From JAXHUM01 sp034189325 (GTDB lineage Bacteria; Desulfobacterota; DSM-4660; Desulfatiglandales; Desulfatiglandaceae): DNA of 64,000 nucleotides. Shown one piece after another: positions 61,671 to 64,000 of this stretch. Within the stretch, counting starts at the first letter, position 1, and every line of letters begins with the position of its first letter. The stretch covers positions 1 through 64,000 of the forward strand of contig JAXHUM010000015.1 in NCBI GenBank assembly GCA_034189325.1. Reading direction: 5' to 3'. Both the position numbers and the translations under genes were made by a program. The notes beneath the pieces were generated by a model, which worked only from the letters and a program-made list of their open reading frames with translations, did no database searches and was not told the origin of the DNA.

Positions 61671-63425
61671 CTAAGATATCGAAGTTAAACCAAAATAATT
61701 GAAATCTTCCTTAAAGCCGATCCTTCTGAGTTTTTCACTAATGACTCTGTTTGCAGAGCTCGCAATAACAACCTTGCAATCGGGCTCCGTCTCTAGAATC
61801 ATATCGGGATCTACTACCCGGCAACCCAAAAACTCTTCTCCCCATCTAAAACTGTTTGAGTCCAAAAATGCATAAACGGGTATACCATTTGCCTCGAAGA
61901 TGTTTTTGAATCTCTTGCCCCATTCTCCTGCGCCATACAGGAGTAGTTTATCATGCGGCTTTATTTTAGCTTCTTTCAATAATCCCATCACCCCCCCATA
62001 CGCCCGATTATACAAAGAATCCAAAAAAGGGTCGATTACATCAAAATCAGTCTTTACACTACCAAGATACTTGGTCCCGATTAGGCTTTTAATTATTTTT
62101 TCTTTTTGCACTCTCTGTTCAAGATTATTCAGTCCATCTGTCGTCTCCCAGTCAATTATCGCATCCCTGTCTTGGATGTTGTAGCTTTGGAAGTTTGCAT
62201 AGAGGGGCGCATTTTTCTGTATCGATAAAAGTGTAGTTCCTACGATGTTAAGATACCTTATGTTGTCAATGATAAAGTTGCAGGTTTCAAGAAACTCATT
62301 TTCAGTCTCTCCTGGAAACCCAACAATAAAATTTGTGTTTTGAAGTATGCCAACGTCATGTGCATCTCGAAGAACTCGCTTTATCAAATCTATGTTGGTG
62401 TTTTTTCGCATTAGTTTTAGTATAGTATCGCTACCAGTTTCAATTCCCCATGAAACTCCGCTACACCCAGCCATCTTCATTTTAGCTAAAAGCGCTTTTG
62501 ACATCTCCTTTCTTACGGCGGCCTGTCCCCACCAGCTTACCGAGATATCAGATTCAATCAATAAATCACAGAACTTCTCCAGTTCCTTTACGCTTCCATT
62601 AATCATTGAATCAGCAAAGTTGATAAAAATACTATCCTGATTTGTTTTCTCCATAATCATCGTTATTTCACCTGCCACATCCGAGGCAGATCTATATCTG
62701 TATTTTTTGTGAATCTTATGTTCATAGCAAAAAACACAATGATTTACGCACCCTCTGGAAAACTGTGTAGTGTATTTGTTCATTTCGGTATATTTAGCGA
62801 GATTGAAACCTGAGTAATCAGGATAGGGATTTAAATCGAGATCCTTGCAAACCTCCGGCTCCCCACAATCGACAACGTCTCCATTTGCTTTAGACAAAAA
62901 TCCCTTTATTCCTTTTTGCCACGTACCGGAATCAATACTGTTCAGCAAATCGTGAAAACAGGTTTCGGCCTCCCCAAGACAAACCAAATCAATGTATCCA
63001 TTTTGTAGATAGGTTGATGCCATTTTCTTTTCAAAACAATCCACCCCTCCGAAAACGGTTACAAGATCGGAATTACGCTTTTTGATTGCTTCATTTATCT
63101 TTATGGACATATATGAAGAAAACATTGTCACACTGAATGCTAATAGATCAACATCAGCGTCCAAGATGGATTGTGCAATTCTATCCATTGTGTCTTGATG
63201 TTTACTGATTAAGATATCAAGTTTATTATATTTATGATCGTGATTATCGTAGTCCCAGTATGCGGTTTTATCTTCGTCAGAAACTGCATTATAGAAATCA
63301 ATATTCAGATCAAATATGACAGGATCATGTCCAGCTCTTTTGGTTAACGCCGCTAAAATACCTAATGTATAATTAGGGCCATATATTGTTCCCCAGAATG
63401 GGCATCCGATAAGCGCAACTTTCAT
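61671..63425 (-). CDS. Cobalamin-binding-type radical SAM protein with C-terminal Rossmann-like module
   Basis: 584 residues. N-terminal B12-binding-like domain (about 1-165): VALIGCPFWGTIYGPNYTLGILAAL, VDLLAFSVTMFSSYMSIKI, VTVFGGVDCFE and LVCLGEAETCFHDL; the DxHxxG histidine motif of true cobalamin ligation is absent. Radical SAM core with Cys226-x3-Cys230-x2-Cys233 (RGCVNHCVFCYEHK), then FADSMINGS, SWGIETGSD and TNFIVGFPGET. Residues about 495-584 are a Rossmann-like module (HDKLLLYGAGEWGKRFKNIF, VYAFLDSNS, GCRVVDPDMIL). Context with glycosyltransferases suggests modification of a sugar or of a glycan acceptor. AT-rich compared with the rest of the window. Confidence 0.87.
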   Translation of the reverse strand: MKVALIGCPFWGTIYGPNYTLGILAALTKRAGHDPVIFDLNIDFYNAVSDEDKTAYWDYDNHDHKYNKLDILISKHQDTMDRIAQSILDADVDLLAFSVTMFSSYMSIKINEAIKKRNSDLVTVFGGVDCFEKKMASTYLQNGYIDLVCLGEAETCFHDLLNSIDSGTWQKGIKGFLSKANGDVVDCGEPEVCKDLDLNPYPDYSGFNLAKYTEMNKYTTQFSRGCVNHCVFCYEHKIHKKYRYRSASDVAGEITMIMEKTNQDSIFINFADSMINGSVKELEKFCDLLIESDISVSWWGQAAVRKEMSKALLAKMKMAGCSGVSWGIETGSDTILKLMRKNTNIDLIKRVLRDAHDVGILQNTNFIVGFPGETENEFLETCNFIIDNIRYLNIVGTTLLSIQKNAPLYANFQSYNIQDRDAIIDWETTDGLNNLEQRVQKEKIIKSLIGTKYLGSVKTDFDVIDPFLDSLYNRAYGGVMGLLKEAKIKPHDKLLLYGAGEWGKRFKNIFEANGIPVYAFLDSNSFRWGEEFLGCRVVDPDMILETEPDCKVVIASSANRVISEKLRRIGFKEDFNYFGLTSIS

Positions 63426-63838
63426 TTCAATACCTCATCGTTATTAATTGACATTAAAAAGGTGAATATTGCTTAGTATATTAAGGTAAAATCTTAAGAA
63501 GGTGAAAACTAAGTGATTCATAATACTTTGATGTCTCGAACCAAATTCGACAATGCCAAAAAGTTCCGGATGACATCATTAGAGATTCTCTGAACCGGAT
63601 AGCTTTTCTAAGTGAAACAGGGTCCGGTCTCTAAGAGGGGGGGCAAAGGGTCAAAGGATGGTGCTAGATGGGGCTGCGAATTACATGGCGGGGCAGTTCG
63701 CAAGCTTCCCCTTTCGTCGGAATTCGGAATTTCATCACGTCTCAAAACCGAAGGGTTTTGGATAAAATCGCGATATAAGTTCTTTGAGATCAGATGATCA
63801 AAACAGTCCGTGTGATCTTACCGATCGCTTCTCACGGA
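63426..63838. other. Spacer, no gene seen
   Basis: About 413 bases between two minus-strand genes. It should hold the promoter of the radical SAM gene (AT-rich 63430-63530). A 61-codon plus-strand ORF (63612-63797) has no similarity and no ribosome binding site. Confidence 0.35.
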
Positions 63839-64000
63839 TTAAGGGGGCGAAGAAACACCCTCATAGACAGCGATTTCAGTGCTTTCATCCACGAATCGAT
63901 TCAAAGTCGCCACAATATCTGTTTTGTGTTGTTCAGGTGATGCGATTAGCACAACCTCAGGCTTTAATTCTTCTATTTTCTCATAAGGATAGATATTATA
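63839..64000 (-). CDS. C-terminal end of a protein with Rossmann-like module, cut by window edge
   Basis: The frame is open from the right edge to TAA at 63839-63841 and gives the last 53 residues of a larger protein. The visible part, IEELKPEVVLIASPEQHKTDIVATLNRF, is like the strand-helix end of the module found at the C-termini of the two genes to the left (compare EPDCKVVIASSANRVISEKL in the radical SAM protein and SLDAVILSSERDHEQAISNIL in the glycosyltransferase). It is therefore probably another member of the same glycan-related gene group. Its N-terminal domain lies outside the window. Confidence 0.6.
   Translation of the reverse strand, partial: YNIYPYEKIEELKPEVVLIASPEQHKTDIVATLNRFVDESTEIAVYEGVSSPP

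Noticed and set aside
63612..63797. 61-codon plus-strand ORF near the right edge
   Set aside because: Antisense to the surrounding gene direction, no ribosome binding site, no similarity.
1..64000. CRISPR arrays, tRNA, rRNA, prophage or transposase genes
   Set aside because: Looked for and not seen; no direct repeats with regular spacers, no cloverleaf-like ends and no integrase or transposase motifs.

Overview
This looks like chromosome from an anaerobic, flagellated Gram-negative bacterium, most likely a member of the Desulfobacterota (the former Deltaproteobacteria). The evidence is indirect: protein sequence style, methylmalonyl-CoA epimerase, the FdhD/MobA pair for molybdenum or tungsten enzymes, a decayed NDP-forming acyl-CoA synthetase, several radical SAM enzymes, dual sigma-54/sigma-28 control of motility genes, and hybrid CheA-receiver proteins. 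No rRNA, tRNA, CRISPR array, phage or intact insertion sequence was seen, so the taxonomic call is an inference.

Left part (1-11514), metabolism and housekeeping. A porin-like protein cut by the left edge; a secreted FG-GAP repeat protein; a small zinc-ribbon protein; mce; a lone infA; fdhD-mobA-CNNM/CBS transporter-like gene as a tightly overlapping trio; an enoyl-CoA hydratase/isomerase with PaaG-like active-site spacing; a gene remnant of an acyl-CoA synthetase; a radical SAM enzyme with a large N-terminal domain; and purD.

Centre (11804-51162), an unusually large signalling island of about 39 kb. The plus-strand half starts at a good sigma-54 promoter. It encodes STAS, CheA-REC, MCP, a periplasmic Cache protein, MCP, CheW, a CheW-CheW fusion, two more MCPs, a second CheA-REC, CheR-TPR, a three-receiver hybrid kinase, CheB, CheR and a receiver protein, followed by a kinase with its own consensus sigma-28 promoter. 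The minus-strand half starts at a second sigma-54 promoter (47001-47016). It encodes CheW, an MCP with two zinc-binding CZB modules, a receiver, CheA, CheD, HDOD, a receiver, CheX-like, CheB, CheX-like and REC-STAS. A further minus-strand set (receiver, small regulatory protein, HDOD, GAF kinase, CheR) lies behind a sigma-28 promoter. Both the CheW-CheW fusion and the minus-strand CheA carry a duplicated 24-residue motif closely resembling the c-di-GMP-binding MshEN domain of type II secretion/type IV pilus ATPases. This is the most interesting observation here.

Right part (51353-64000), flagellar filament and glycosylation. A sigma-28 promoter drives a short flagellin whose leader holds a 27-codon ORF with a very strong ribosome binding site and two hairpins. 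Then come a gene of unknown function, flbT and flaF, and a nested terminator hairpin. Convergent to this is a 1533-residue protein with three glycosyltransferase domains plus TPRs, a good candidate for filament glycosylation. It is followed by a nitroreductase, a glycosyltransferase, a cobalamin-type radical SAM protein and a gene cut by the right edge. The last three share a similar C-terminal Rossmann-like module.

Taken together, the island encodes three CheA proteins, five MCPs, three CheR, two CheB, one CheD and two CheX-like phosphatases, next to the filament genes. At least one of the systems is likely to steer the flagellum; the CheA-REC sets may control something else.
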